The notes below the pieces were generated by a model. That model was not told the origin of the DNA and searched no databases. It saw only the letters and a list, made by a program, of their open reading frames with translations. This document shows, piece by piece, positions 25,908-35,897 of a DNA stretch of 64,000 nt (positions are counted from its first letter, which is position 1; each line of letters begins with the position of its first letter). The translations under genes were made by a program, and so were the position numbers. This stretch comes from Rufibacter glacialis (GTDB taxonomy: Bacteria; Bacteroidota; Bacteroidia; Cytophagales; Hymenobacteraceae): NCBI RefSeq assembly GCF_008271745.1, contig NZ_VKKZ01000023.1, positions 1 to 64,000 on the forward strand, read 5' to 3'.

Positions 25908-26416
25908 AGCAATGTCAATAGGTATGGGAAAGTCTTTTCCTGATCTTGTCTTTACGTTGTTTTTTTCCTGGAAGGTTACCGGGCACCGAAATGAGAGCGT
26001 TTCCGGGAATGAACCGCTAAAATGGGAATTTGATATTTTTGGTTCAATCTAAAGTTGAAAATTATGTAATTGTCTCATTCTTATGGAAATAAGTTTTAGT
26101 GCTTCTTTTCTTAGGATAATTTGAATACTTGCCGGATATGGGTTTCTGAAGCACCAAAAATTCGGGTTATGGTTTCAGAACCAGAGAGATTCTTCCTAAA
26201 CCTTTGCCTCAGGGAAGGAGCTGCCGGAGTTGACACCTGGCTGCTCCGTTGCCTCTGGGGAACGGGTGAAAAGTAAAGAATAGATTCCTTCCAAGGTGTT
26301 CAGCACCAGGTGGCTTGGGGAATTACCTCCTTTAGGCAAAATTTATTGAAATCGGTTGCATTGATGGGGTGGTTTTCTATATATTCACCAAACTAATCTA
26401 AAATCCTATAGCGAAG
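25908..26416. other. Divergent intergenic region, GH2 / GH43
   Basis: About 500 bases with no gene. The AT-rich part near 26340-26400 (including TATATATTC) probably holds the GH43 promoter. No convincing operator palindrome was seen. Confidence 0.4.
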
Positions 26417-27535
26417 ATGACTTCATTCAAATCTACCAAATACCTGCCCCTGGTACTTGCGGCGGCGGCCTTCACCGGTGCCTGCCAGAAGCAAGCCTCT
26501 TCTGAAACAACTTCCACGCAGGTGGAGAACACCGTTGCGGCGGCAGGGCAAGATTCTACCGCTGGTAAATACCTGTCCCAACCGCTGATCCCCGGTATGT
26601 ACACCGCAGATCCTTCGGCCCACGTATTCAATGGCAAGATTTACATCTACCCTTCGCATGACATTGAGGCAGGTACCCCGGAGAATGACAACGGTGACCA
26701 TTTTGACATGAGAGATTACCATGTCTTCTCCATGGACAGCGTCAACGGGAAAGTGACTGACCACGGGGTAGCCCTGGACATCAAAGACATTCCCTGGGCC
26801 GGCCGGCAGCTCTGGGCGCCAGACGCTGCCTTCAAAAACGGGAAATATTACCTTTACTTCCCCGTGAAAGACAAGCAGGATGTTTTCCGGATAGGAGTGG
26901 CTACCTCCACTTCGCCCGCCGGGCCGTTCAAGCCGGAGGCTAAACCCATTGCCGGTTCCTTTAGCATTGACCCTGCTGTTTTCACTGATACAGACGGTAC
27001 TTCGTACATGTACTTTGGAGGCATCTGGGGAGGACAGCTGCAACGGTGGGCTACCGGGAAATATGACTCCACCGCGGCGCCTGAACCAGCCACCGGCAAT
27101 GCCCTGGCACCCAAAATGGCGAAGATGCGGGCCGATATGCTAGGGTTTGACGGCCCGGTGAAAGATGTGCAGATCCTGGACCAGAACGGAAAGCCTTTCC
27201 CGGCCACTGATCATAACAAGCGTTTCTTTGAGGCGGCCTGGGTGCATAAATACAATGGGAAATACTACTTCTCGTATTCCACCGGAGATACGCACAATAT
27301 TGCCTACGCCGTGGGAGATTCACCCGCTGGTCCGTTTACCTACAAAGGCGTGATCCTGAATCCGGTGGAAGGCTGGACAAACCACCACTCTATTGTGGAG
27401 TTCAACGGCAAGTGGTACCTCTTCTACCATGACACGCAGCTATCAGGCAAAACGCACCTACGGAACATCAAAGTAACGGAATTAACCCACCTGCCTGACG
27501 GGACCATCCAGACCATCCACCCCTTGAAATCTTAG
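26417..27535 (+). CDS. Glycoside hydrolase family 43 lipoprotein, 372 aa
   Basis: A lipid-anchored five-bladed beta-propeller glycosidase, typically an arabinofuranosidase or xylosidase. Lipobox FTGAC (Cys23). The catalytic base is Asp65 in MYTADPSAHVF, the pKa-modulating Asp lies in SIDPAVFTD, and the acid Glu lies in RFFEAAWVHKYNGKYY (~residue 269). The C-terminal WTNHHSIVEFNGKWYLFYHD is family-typical. No carbohydrate-binding module is attached. Monocistronic; a strong terminator follows. Confidence 0.92.
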   Translation: MTSFKSTKYLPLVLAAAAFTGACQKQASSETTSTQVENTVAAAGQDSTAGKYLSQPLIPGMYTADPSAHVFNGKIYIYPSHDIEAGTPENDNGDHFDMRDYHVFSMDSVNGKVTDHGVALDIKDIPWAGRQLWAPDAAFKNGKYYLYFPVKDKQDVFRIGVATSTSPAGPFKPEAKPIAGSFSIDPAVFTDTDGTSYMYFGGIWGGQLQRWATGKYDSTAAPEPATGNALAPKMAKMRADMLGFDGPVKDVQILDQNGKPFPATDHNKRFFEAAWVHKYNGKYYFSYSTGDTHNIAYAVGDSPAGPFTYKGVILNPVEGWTNHHSIVEFNGKWYLFYHDTQLSGKTHLRNIKVTELTHLPDGTIQTIHPLKS

Positions 27536-27551
27536 CCTTTACGAATTCCCA

Positions 27552-27595
27552 AGCAAAAGCCCCACCTCTTACCTAGAGGTGGGGCTTTTGCTTTC
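27552..27595 (+). terminator. Rho-independent terminator after GH43 gene
   Basis: An 18-bp perfect stem, AGCAAAAGCCCCACCTCT with its complement, and a five-base loop. Confidence 0.93.
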
Positions 27596-27735
27596 AAGGT
27601 TGTTCCAGGTTCTATCAAAGCAAACTTTTCGGCGTAATACGGTGTGAAATTAGGGATCGCGTTTAGGAATAGTTTTAAGGAAAATAGCATAAAAATGGCA
27701 GCGTATTCACCAAGGTGGCTGTCAATGGGGGGCAG

Positions 27736-27758
27736 GAGACAAGGCAGCGCCTTGTCTC
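27736..27758. repeat. Short perfect palindrome (REP-like)
   Basis: GAGACAAGGC / GCCTTGTCTC with a three-base loop, in a GC-rich island inside an AT-rich intergenic stretch. It has no T-tail, so it is unlike the terminators on either side. Confidence 0.55.
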
Positions 27759-27832
27759 TACGGTCAATTCGACAACGCTTGACCAGCAGCAAAAACTAAG
27801 GTGTTTAGAAGCTATTTTCAGTAGAACAGGGT

Positions 27833-27880
27833 AAAAACAGGAGAGGTCCTTTCCATATGAAAAGGACCTCTCCTGTTTTT
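27833..27880 (-). terminator. Bidirectional hairpin after porP-like gene
   Basis: Stem AACAGGAGAGGTCCTTTT / AAAAGGACCTCTCCTGTT with T runs on both strands. Confidence 0.92.
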
Positions 27881-27897
27881 CAGCACGATAACAGAAA

Positions 27898-28908
27898 TCA
27901 ATGCATCCACCGGGGGCAGATCACTTTCCCACGGTTGAAGAGTTTCAGGCCCAGTACTACCTCGTGGGAACCGGTATTGCCAATGCTCAGGGGAGAGGTG
28001 TTGTAGTCATAGGAATAGCTCACGTCCATGATATGGCTGATGTTGACCCCGGTCATGACGGCGAAGGCATCTTCACTGCGGTAAGAGACCCCCGCCCATA
28101 CGCGTTCCGCATAGAGTGCCCGCAGGTTGAAATCAATTGTGGTGGGGCTGGGTTGGGTCAGTTTCACCAGTACTGAAGGAATCAATGTTACCTCCTGGCC
28201 GATGTTGAATTTATAGCCTGCCGTTCCTATAAAGTGTTTCTGCAACACATTGTTAGACGTGGTTTCACTCTCCTCCAAGTTCAGGTCTCGGTTGCTCCTA
28301 AGGAGCTGCGCCCCAGATAGGCCCACAAAGAAAGTGTTGGAGTAAATCCAGGTTCCTAAGCCCAGGTCAAAGTAATTCCGGTTCACGTAGCTACTGGCAA
28401 TAGCGGGGTCTCCCGGACTGGTAAAGGTGGCTTCGCTGGCATTGATGCTGTTGCGCAAAATGCCTGCGCTGGCCCCCATAGACACAGTGATGCTGCGGGT
28501 CACGGGTAAATGGTAGGCATACGTGAGGTTCACGTTGGTACGGCGCAAGGGACCGGTGCGGTCACTGATGGCTTGAATACCTACTCCGTGGTGGGGGTAA
28601 GTACGCATGAACCGGTTCTTGTTCACCGAGCGGGTGCGGGACATCCCTTTGCCTACGTTCCGGACGCTGGCCACCTGCTTGTTCAGGGGCGTATGGGCAC
28701 TCACGTGGTAGGTTTTGGGGGCTCCTTCCAACCCCACCCATTGCTGGCGGGTACCCATTTTCACCTCGGTATAATCTTCAATACCCGTAATGGCGGGGTT
28801 CAGTAAATAGCTATTGATCATGAACTGGCTAAACTGCGGCCGTTGTTGTCCCCACACCGGGGCGGATAAGAGCAGTAGAACCAGAAAAGCGCCTAAGTTC
28901 TTCTTCAT
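27898..28908 (-). CDS. PorP/SprF family type IX secretion outer-membrane protein, 336 aa
   Basis: Signal peptide from MKKNLGAFLV (start 28908) to PVWGQ, then QRPQFSQFMINSYLLNPAITGIEDY, the characteristic PorP/SprF opening. A transmembrane barrel of amphipathic strands follows (GVSYRSEDAFAVMTGVNI, VSYSYDYNTSPL, SHEVVLGL). Such proteins pair with a neighbouring secreted protein bearing the gliding-motility C-terminal domain and are thought to retain it at the surface. Here that partner ends four bases upstream, so the two genes are certainly co-transcribed. A frame extension to 28953 overlaps the partner and is rejected. Confidence 0.93.
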   Translation of the reverse strand: MKKNLGAFLVLLLLSAPVWGQQRPQFSQFMINSYLLNPAITGIEDYTEVKMGTRQQWVGLEGAPKTYHVSAHTPLNKQVASVRNVGKGMSRTRSVNKNRFMRTYPHHGVGIQAISDRTGPLRRTNVNLTYAYHLPVTRSITVSMGASAGILRNSINASEATFTSPGDPAIASSYVNRNYFDLGLGTWIYSNTFFVGLSGAQLLRSNRDLNLEESETTSNNVLQKHFIGTAGYKFNIGQEVTLIPSVLVKLTQPSPTTIDFNLRALYAERVWAGVSYRSEDAFAVMTGVNISHIMDVSYSYDYNTSPLSIGNTGSHEVVLGLKLFNRGKVICPRWMH

Positions 28909-28912
28909 CTGA

Positions 28913-31558
28913 TTATTTGATAATGGTAATACTGCCCGTAAAAGGTCTTTCATTCTTGTTCAGCCGGATGATGTAGTAGTAGGTGGCCAGGGGCAGGGTG
29001 TTCCCGTTCTGTTTCCCATCCCAGGGCTGGTATCCACTGGCAGGCGATTTATACACCTGAGCCCCGTACCGGTTGAAGATTTCCACAGTAGCTTCGGGGT
29101 AGTTCTCTATGTACTGGATTTCCCAGAGTTCATTGAAGCCATCACCGTTGGGGCTGAACGTATTCACAATCTTAATGCGTGGGATGATAGTGATGGTAAT
29201 TTCATCGGTGGCTTCACAGCCAGTACCATTAGAAACGGTTACTGTGTACGTGATGGTGGTAATGTCGGTGACATTGTCTGGAGTGGTCACTACCGGGTTG
29301 GCAATGTCTGGATTGCTTAAGCCAGTAGCAGGTGTCCATTTGTAGGTGCCGCCACCCGTGGCCCGCAGTTGCAGGGATTGCCCTGCAATGACAGTGGTGT
29401 CATTTCCGGCAGAAGCCGAGAAAGGTGCCACAGTAACCCTTACCGGAGTACGGGAAGTACTCACGCACTTATTTTCATTTTCTGCCTCCACATAAAAGGT
29501 GGTGTTTTGCGTCAAGGCTGGCGTGGTAAAGGAAGTGCCGGCGCCTATGGGTTCTCCCCCGGTTTTATCAGTGTACCAGATGTAGGTCAGGTTGCTGCCA
29601 GTGGCCGGTTGAACCTCCAGTACCGCTGAGCTTCCCTGGCAGGTACGCACGTCGGCAGAGGTCACACTGGGGGCCTGGGGCAGTTCATCTATTTCAATGA
29701 GAATAGATTCAGAGGAAGGTACAAAATCGCAGTTGGTTCCCTTGTACTTGGCTACCCTCCTGAACCAGGTTTTCTGCGTCACAAATTCTGGGGTGAAAGA
29801 GGCACCATTTTTATTATCTGAACCGTCTGCCGCACGCGCAGCCACAAACCCGGTGGTGGCGCTGGTGGTGCTGCTCTGCCATTGGTATTCTATGTCCCCG
29901 TTGAGCAGGTTGCCACTGAAGGTAGGCTCGTCACCCCTACACACAATTTTCTTGTCTACAGAGATCACGTTCTCACTGGGTTCAATGACGGGCAGCACCT
30001 CAATGGTAATCTCATTGCTGAGGTTGGGCGTGTCGCAGCCTTCAAAGGAGACGGTTCTCCGGAAGATGGTAGTCTCAGAGAGTTCCTGCGGCGAATAACT
30101 CTGCTGGTTATTGGTTCCGGCTGCGGCTGAGAATTCAGAGGCTCCTACGGCCTTGCTTTCCCAGAGGTACGTAGGCTTCAGCGATCCTACCCGCACGTTG
30201 GTCCCGGACAAAGCCGCGGGTTTGGTGCCTTCGCAGATGGTGTCTGGGGCGGAGATGGTGTTGTCAATGTCCTCCTGAATGGTGTTGATGGTGAACATAG
30301 TCCTTTCCAGGCTTTCGCAGCCATTCTCAAAGGCAGCCACGTACAGGACGGTTCTGCCGTTAACCGGTCCTGCAAAGTACGACGGGGTGGGACCACTGGT
30401 ATTCAGAGGGCGGTTGCTGGTTTCGTTCGCGTAAAAGTTATACATCCTATTGGGCTGCGAAGGAGTAGGCGATAGCTCATAGGTGCCCCCGGCGCAGACA
30501 TAGGTTTCTGCCAGCGGCAGAATCGGCTTGGGCGGGCGCGGCGTGAAGTCAATGTTGAACTGGGTGATCCCGTTCAGGGCATCTGAGAATTCGCACTCGT
30601 TCGCGTACCGCAACGTCACCACGTAGGAGCCTTTCCGGGGAAACGTGAACACCGGGTTTTCAATTTTAGGGTCACTGATGGTGCCTCCGGTTCCGGAGAT
30701 TATCTTCCACTCAATGGAGCCGGGTCTTTGGGTGCCCAGGTTGTAATCCAGTTTACCATCCTGGCTGCCTACTAATTGGGCCCCGTTGATAGTGAAAGGA
30801 GTAGCCGTAGGCGATAAATCTTCGCACTCGCTGATGGTCTGCGGACTCACCTGCGGATACACGATCGTTACCTGCTCTTCATGCACATACCGGCCGTCAG
30901 ATTCTTTGTCTGGGTTATCTGGGTCTACGGCGTCTGCCGGGCCGTCTGGCTTGGTGGGGTCAAAGCAGGCACCCTTGATCCGTAGCCGGATGGTATACTG
31001 GCCTTTCTGGTTGAACTGTAGGATAGGGTTGGCCGAGGAAGCGGTGGTGCCGTCCAGGAATTTGGCCACTTTTGAATCTACCTTTTCGTCTTTGCTGTCT
31101 GTAATCTCCCATGTGTAGGTCAGACCTGTTTCCGGGGTAGATTCATTCTTGAGGGTGACTTTCACGGGTATCCCGCAAGTGTCGGCGCTTTGTGGCTGAA
31201 TACGTATCCGTTCTTCTATACTGAACTTCGCCTCTTCCTTGTTCACGGTCACGGCTACGGCATCAGAGGTGTCGGCGGCGCAGGTGGCACTCCTGACAAT
31301 CACCGTATAGCTACCGGATTCTTCCAGAGGATAGGTTCGTTGGTTCGCATTTGGGATGTTTACGCCGTCTTTTCGCCATTGGTAGAAGAACCTGGTGCCG
31401 GCAGGGTTGGCCGTTAAGGTGGTTCCGGAGCAGACTGTAGGGGAAGGTAAGGCAGCGATGGAAGCACCGCATGATGGTGTGGGGGGTTGCCCATACATCA
31501 AAGAGGAGCTATAGAGATAAAGCGCAAATATCAGCAGATAGCTTTTGAAGGAGTGCAT
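28913..31558 (-). CDS. Type IX secreted protein with gliding-motility-type CTD, 881 aa
   Basis: A large surface protein. The signal peptide (residues 1-24, ending LMYGQ) is followed by repeated Ig-like or PKD-like beta domains with Cys pairs; YTWEITDSKD and VTLRYANECEFSD are PKD-style. The type-B sorting domain at ~800-881 opens with VNTFSPNGDGFNELW and ends with RPFTGSITIIK. It directly precedes its porP-like partner. Likely an adhesin or matrix protein; no catalytic domain seen. Confidence 0.9.
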   Translation of the reverse strand: MHSFKSYLLIFALYLYSSSLMYGQPPTPSCGASIAALPSPTVCSGTTLTANPAGTRFFYQWRKDGVNIPNANQRTYPLEESGSYTVIVRSATCAADTSDAVAVTVNKEEAKFSIEERIRIQPQSADTCGIPVKVTLKNESTPETGLTYTWEITDSKDEKVDSKVAKFLDGTTASSANPILQFNQKGQYTIRLRIKGACFDPTKPDGPADAVDPDNPDKESDGRYVHEEQVTIVYPQVSPQTISECEDLSPTATPFTINGAQLVGSQDGKLDYNLGTQRPGSIEWKIISGTGGTISDPKIENPVFTFPRKGSYVVTLRYANECEFSDALNGITQFNIDFTPRPPKPILPLAETYVCAGGTYELSPTPSQPNRMYNFYANETSNRPLNTSGPTPSYFAGPVNGRTVLYVAAFENGCESLERTMFTINTIQEDIDNTISAPDTICEGTKPAALSGTNVRVGSLKPTYLWESKAVGASEFSAAAGTNNQQSYSPQELSETTIFRRTVSFEGCDTPNLSNEITIEVLPVIEPSENVISVDKKIVCRGDEPTFSGNLLNGDIEYQWQSSTTSATTGFVAARAADGSDNKNGASFTPEFVTQKTWFRRVAKYKGTNCDFVPSSESILIEIDELPQAPSVTSADVRTCQGSSAVLEVQPATGSNLTYIWYTDKTGGEPIGAGTSFTTPALTQNTTFYVEAENENKCVSTSRTPVRVTVAPFSASAGNDTTVIAGQSLQLRATGGGTYKWTPATGLSNPDIANPVVTTPDNVTDITTITYTVTVSNGTGCEATDEITITIIPRIKIVNTFSPNGDGFNELWEIQYIENYPEATVEIFNRYGAQVYKSPASGYQPWDGKQNGNTLPLATYYYIIRLNKNERPFTGSITIIK

Positions 31559-32265
31559 TCGATTTTCTGGAAAAAGTAAACAACATCAAAACGGGTAATC
31601 ATGTTGAAGAAGAAATTCTACAGAACTATTGCGTCTGCCTTTCCAGAAACAGGTACTAAATGGATGATCCAGAAGTAGGAGGGAAGTAATAGTTATATCA
31701 AATAGTCTTTCTTCTTAAGTTGATGAACCTCTTGTTATTAATCGTAAAACGCAGGATTTTATTATATGATTTCCTTGAAATCCTTCATAAAAAAACGAGA
31801 CCCTGGCAAGGCTAATATAAGGCTAAATGAGCGCCTAGGCAATGGGTAAACTTTCAAAGACCTCACTTGCCAAGGGAAAACTAAATCCCACCCTCTTCTC
31901 CCAGAAGGCTGTATCCCTTATCCCGTTTTTGAGCCTGCCCAGCCTTGCCATGCCCATGGTAGCTCTACATTTAACTTAACGTATACGAGCCCAGAGTAGG
32001 CGGTGGATTTAGTTAGGTGAAAAGATAAAATAAATCTTTAGTAAATCCTATAGGATTCTTGTTGCGGGGGCTAGTTCCTATGGACGGTAGGCTGGAATAC
32101 TAGAATGGAAGACAAGAAGACAGGATGATGCTTGAAAGGTAAAACTACCAAGAGGATGTACTGTTGCCTCCGTTTTAGCCTTGATTTCCCGAAAAGAGGC
32201 CTTAAACCCATATTTTGCTCGTAACAGGCGTTTAGAACCTGTTTTTACAAAAGAAGCCAGAAACC
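31559..32265. other. Intergenic, upstream of type IX secreted protein
   Basis: About 700 bases without a supported gene. AT-rich near 31680-31790. It must contain the promoter of the gene ending at 31558, but no consensus pair was found. Confidence 0.4.
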
Positions 32266-32301
32266 AAAAGCCCTTCTGAATTGAGATCAGAAGGGCTTTT
32301 T
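32266..32301 (-). terminator. Terminator after phosphoglucomutase
   Basis: Stem AAAAGCCCTTCTGA / TCAGAAGGGCTTTT with a short loop. Confidence 0.9.
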
Positions 32302-32329
32302 AAGTAAGACCTTGAAAAATACGGTTAGG

Positions 32330-34078
32330 CTATTTCAGGTTCAGATCCGAGATAATAGCCTGGATTTTAGCATCTAGCTTTTGCCCTACCAGCTCATATT
32401 CCTCGGCAGAGGCCAACGGCTCCCGCACGCTGAAGTAGAATTTGATTTTTGGCTCTGTGCCCGATGGCCTGGCGGAAACCTTGGTGCCGTCTTGGGTGAG
32501 GAACTGAAGCACGTTGGAGCTTTCCAGACCTGTGGCGCTTTCTTCGCCGGTTTTCAGGTTCCGGCGGAAGCCGGTCTTGTAGTCAATCAATTCCACCACG
32601 TCTGACCCGGCAATGGATTTGGGCGGGTTCTCGCGCAGTTCCTGCATCATTTCCTGGATTTCCTGGGCTCCGCGGTGGCCTTTCTTGGTTAGGGAAATGA
32701 GATCTTCCTTGTAATACCCAAACTCCTGGTACATCTGGATCATGAGCTCATAGAGGCTCTTGCCCTGGTCTTTGGCGGCGGCGGCCATTTCCGCGATCAT
32801 GGCGCAGGAAGAGACCGCATCTTTGTCGCGCACGAAATCCCCTACCAGGAAACCGTAGCTTTCCTCTCCGCCGCAGATGTACTGGGCCTCACCTTCTTTT
32901 TCGCGCATGATGGTGGCAATGTATTTAAAGCCGGTCAGGGTTTCGTAGCAGTCTACCCCAAAGCCTTCGGCCACGCGGTTGATCAGGTCAGTGGTGACAA
33001 TGGTGTTCACCACGTATTCTTTACCGGTCAACCGGCCCGCTTTCTGCCAGGCCTGCAAGATGTAGTAGGTCAGTAGGGCGGCGGTCTGGTTTCCGTTCAG
33101 GAGCACGAACTTGCCGCTCAGGTCCCGCACGGCAATCCCTACGCGGTCGGCATCAGGGTCGGTGGCCAGCACCAGTTCCGCGTTCAACTCCTCCGCTTTC
33201 TGCATGGCCAGGTTCATGGCGTCTTTCTCTTCAGGGTTTGGGTACACCACCGTAGGGAAGTTGCCGTCTGGGGTGGCCTGCGCCTCCAGCACGTGCACGT
33301 TGGTAAACCCAAAGCGCTCCAGAGCCTGTGGTACCAAGGTGATGCCTGTGCCGTGGATAGGGGTGAAGACAATGCTCAAATCCTGCTGGCGCTTGATCAT
33401 CTCAGGGTCTACTGACAAAGTAGCTACTTTGTCTAGGTAGGCTTGGTCCACCTCTTCCAGAATGAATTCCACGTTGGCTTCGTTCCGCTCAAACTTCACC
33501 TGGTCCAGGGAGGTGATCTTGTTCACCTCAGCAATGATGTTCTTGTCATGGGGCGCGGTAACCTGGCCCCCGTCGTTCCAGTAGGCTTTGTACCCGTTGT
33601 ATTCTTTGGGGTTATGCGATGCCGTGAGCACCACCCCGCTTTGGCAGCCCAGATGCCTGATGGCGAAAGACAATTCCGGCGTAGGCCGCAGTTCTTTGAA
33701 GAAATACACCTTGATGCCGTTGGCGCTGAACACATCTGCCACCACGTTGGCAAAATAAGGGCTGTTGTTGCGGCTGTCATGCGCTATGGCCACGCTTATC
33801 TGCTGGCCGGGGAACGACTTGAGCAGGTAATTGCTCAGACCCTGGGTAGCCATGCCCACGGTGTAGCGGTTCATGCGGTTGCTGCCCACGCCCATGATGC
33901 CCCGTAAGCCCCCGGTACCAAACTCAAGGTCCTTGTAGAAGGAATCGGTGAGGGCGTCGGTGTCCTGGCTGTCAATCAGGCGTTGTACTTCGGTTTTGGT
34001 GTCTTGGTCATAGCCGCCTTCCAGCCAGGTGTTCACCTTAGAGAGCACGGCCGGCTCCAGCGATAAATTGTTTTCCAT
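32330..34078 (-). CDS. Phosphoglucomutase / phosphomannomutase, 582 aa
   Basis: It interconverts hexose-1- and hexose-6-phosphates in the cytosol for glycogen and cell-wall sugar supply. The alpha-D-phosphohexomutase domains are all present: phosphoserine loop TASHNP (Ser154), metal loop DPDADRVG (~310), sugar-binding GGEESYGF and phosphate-binding RPSGTEPKIKFYF near the C-terminus. The length matches the PgcA-type mutases of Bacteroidota. Single gene between two strong hairpins. Confidence 0.95.
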   Translation of the reverse strand: MENNLSLEPAVLSKVNTWLEGGYDQDTKTEVQRLIDSQDTDALTDSFYKDLEFGTGGLRGIMGVGSNRMNRYTVGMATQGLSNYLLKSFPGQQISVAIAHDSRNNSPYFANVVADVFSANGIKVYFFKELRPTPELSFAIRHLGCQSGVVLTASHNPKEYNGYKAYWNDGGQVTAPHDKNIIAEVNKITSLDQVKFERNEANVEFILEEVDQAYLDKVATLSVDPEMIKRQQDLSIVFTPIHGTGITLVPQALERFGFTNVHVLEAQATPDGNFPTVVYPNPEEKDAMNLAMQKAEELNAELVLATDPDADRVGIAVRDLSGKFVLLNGNQTAALLTYYILQAWQKAGRLTGKEYVVNTIVTTDLINRVAEGFGVDCYETLTGFKYIATIMREKEGEAQYICGGEESYGFLVGDFVRDKDAVSSCAMIAEMAAAAKDQGKSLYELMIQMYQEFGYYKEDLISLTKKGHRGAQEIQEMMQELRENPPKSIAGSDVVELIDYKTGFRRNLKTGEESATGLESSNVLQFLTQDGTKVSARPSGTEPKIKFYFSVREPLASAEEYELVGQKLDAKIQAIISDLNLK

Positions 34079-34100
34079 AGTTCAGTTGTAGAAGAAGAAG

Positions 34101-34137
34101 CGTTTTGGGACTGTTTGTCAGAAACAGTCCCAAAACG
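34101..34137 (-). terminator. Terminator after hppD
   Basis: A perfect palindrome CGTTTTGGGACTGTTT with its complement around a short loop. Confidence 0.88.
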
Positions 34138-34147
34138 GCATAAAAGA

Positions 34148-35248
34148 TTATAAGTTTCCCCGCAGGGCTTGTTCACGTTCAATTGATTCAAAAAGGGCTT
34201 TGAAATTTCCCTTGCCAAATGATTTTGCCCCTTTGCGCTGAATCACCTCATAAAAAACGGTGGGCCGGTCTTGGGCGGGTTTGGTGAAGATCTGCAGCAG
34301 GTACCCTTCATTGTCACGGTCTACCAGTATGTTGAGGTCCTGCAAGGGCTTGAGGTCTTCCTCAATGGTGCCCACGCGGTCCAGCAGGTCTGCATAATAG
34401 GAGCTGGGCACGCTCAGGAACTCTACTCCCCGCCGGCGCAGCTCGCCCACCGTGGCCACAATATCATCGGTGGCAATGGCAATGTGCTGCACGCCGGGGC
34501 TGTGGTAATAATCAAGGTACTCCTCAATTTGCGATTTTTTCTTTCCTTCAGCAGGCTCGTTGATGGGGAACTTCACGTACCCGTTGCCGTTGCTCATGAC
34601 TTTGCTCATGAGGGCAGAATATTCCGTGGAGATGTCCTCGTCATCAAAGGTGAGCAGCAACTGGAAGCCCATGACCTTGGCGTAGAAGTCTACCCAGGTG
34701 TTCATCTCTCCCCAGCCCACGTTGCCCACGCAATGGTCTACGTGCTTCAGGCCCACCGGATTTACCGGGATAGTGCTCTTCCGAGGCTTGTAACCGGGCA
34801 TGAAGGCGCCAGTATAATTCTTCCGTTCCACAAACGTATGAATGGTCTCGCCGTACGTGTAGATGGAAGCCACCCGCACCTCCCCGAATTCATCAGTCAG
34901 GGTTTGGGGTTCCCCGGCAGAACGGGCCCCGCGGCTTACGGTTTCCTCATAGGATTTGTAGGCATCGTCTACCCAGAGGGCCATGACCTTGACCCCATCG
35001 CCGTGCAGGCGCACGTGCTCAGAGATAGGGGAGTCTGGCAGGAGGGAGGTGGTGAGCACGAACCTGATTTTGCCTTGCTGCAGCACATAGGAGGCACGAT
35101 CGCGCACGCCGGTCTCTGGTCCGGCGTAGGCCACCAGGTCAAACCCGAAGGCGCTTTGGTAGAAATAGGCGCTCTGTTTGGCATTGCCCACATAGAATTC
35201 AATGTGGTCAGTACCGTTCAGCGGGAGGAAATCGGTTTGTTCAGCCAT
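34148..35248 (-). CDS. hppD: 4-hydroxyphenylpyruvate dioxygenase, 366 aa
   Basis: A Fe(II) dioxygenase converting 4-hydroxyphenylpyruvate to homogentisate in tyrosine catabolism. Two vicinal-oxygen-chelate domains. The iron ligands are His in GLKHVDHCVGNV and His in GVQHIAIATDD, with Glu in EGYLLQIFTKP near the C-terminus. The start MAEQTDFLPL (35248) is chosen because the frame continues 62 codons upstream into sequence with no homology feel and into the neighbouring promoter. homogentisate dioxygenase is not adjacent. Confidence 0.94.
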   Translation of the reverse strand: MAEQTDFLPLNGTDHIEFYVGNAKQSAYFYQSAFGFDLVAYAGPETGVRDRASYVLQQGKIRFVLTTSLLPDSPISEHVRLHGDGVKVMALWVDDAYKSYEETVSRGARSAGEPQTLTDEFGEVRVASIYTYGETIHTFVERKNYTGAFMPGYKPRKSTIPVNPVGLKHVDHCVGNVGWGEMNTWVDFYAKVMGFQLLLTFDDEDISTEYSALMSKVMSNGNGYVKFPINEPAEGKKKSQIEEYLDYYHSPGVQHIAIATDDIVATVGELRRRGVEFLSVPSSYYADLLDRVGTIEEDLKPLQDLNILVDRDNEGYLLQIFTKPAQDRPTVFYEVIQRKGAKSFGKGNFKALFESIEREQALRGNL

Positions 35249-35358
35249 AGAGGGTGCTTTTAGCGGTAAAAAACAGGTTTTATGCTCAATTTTAGTAAAA
35301 ATAGAATAAAAGCACAGGAAAGAAAATAGGAATTTACGGCCCGGATTTGGCCCGGCAA

Positions 35359-35390
35359 TTTGCAAATAGCCGCAGATGTTATAAAATTTG
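35359..35390 (+). promoter_or_regulatory. Possible Bacteroidota promoter for the 35407 gene
   Basis: TTTG (35359-35362), exactly 19 bases, then TAAAATTTG (35382-35390), one base longer than the TAnnTTTG consensus. The start codon lies 16 bases further on. Confidence 0.45.
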
Positions 35391-35406
35391 TGAAAAATAA
35401 GAACGA

Positions 35407-35808
35407 ATGAATATCCAAGAACTGAATACGTCACTGGTAACCATAATCCAGAAGAAGCAGGAGTTAGGCAAACTCTCTTACAATGATGATCGCTATGACG
35501 ACGTGGAAGAGGAGCTGCATGATTTGGAAGATGAGTTCAACGATAACTATGGCGATTACCTGGAAGATGTCTTAGGTGATGTGCACCTGAAGGTATGCCC
35601 AGATACGGATGTGCTTCTCCCCACTGCGTACTTGCCAGAGACCCTCAACAGCGAAGGCCAGGTAGACCTTACCGGCAAGCAGGGGGTTTGGGTGGAGGCA
35701 GATGCTTTCCCTAACAAAGAAGCCCGCCTGGTGCTGGTTCCCAACCCCACCCGCCTTATCCTGAGCGTTGGCAAAACCGTGCGCCAGGAAGTGTGGAAAG
35801 CGGAATAA
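35407..35808 (+). CDS. Hypothetical acidic protein, 133 aa
   Basis: No function recognised. The N-terminal half (to ~60) is an acidic coiled-coil-like helix (YDDVEEELHDLEDEFNDNY), and the C-terminal half is a compact beta domain (GVWVEADAF, LVLVPNPTRLILSV). Cytosolic, single-gene transcript divergent from hppD, with a terminator at 35856. Confidence 0.75.
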   Translation: MNIQELNTSLVTIIQKKQELGKLSYNDDRYDDVEEELHDLEDEFNDNYGDYLEDVLGDVHLKVCPDTDVLLPTAYLPETLNSEGQVDLTGKQGVWVEADAFPNKEARLVLVPNPTRLILSVGKTVRQEVWKAE

Positions 35809-35855
35809 GCCAACCTACCACCTGACAATAGAAAAGAAATCCTCCCAAATTTCAC

Positions 35856-35897
35856 GGCTCCTGCCAGGGTAATCCCCTACAGGAGCCTTTTCTGTTT
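35856..35897 (+). terminator. Rho-independent terminator
   Basis: GGCTCCTG / CAGGAGCC with a 16-base loop and a T-rich tail. Confidence 0.8.

Noticed and set aside
35249-35434. Extended hppD start
   Set aside because: The extra 62 codons lack homology character and overlap the divergent gene's promoter and start.
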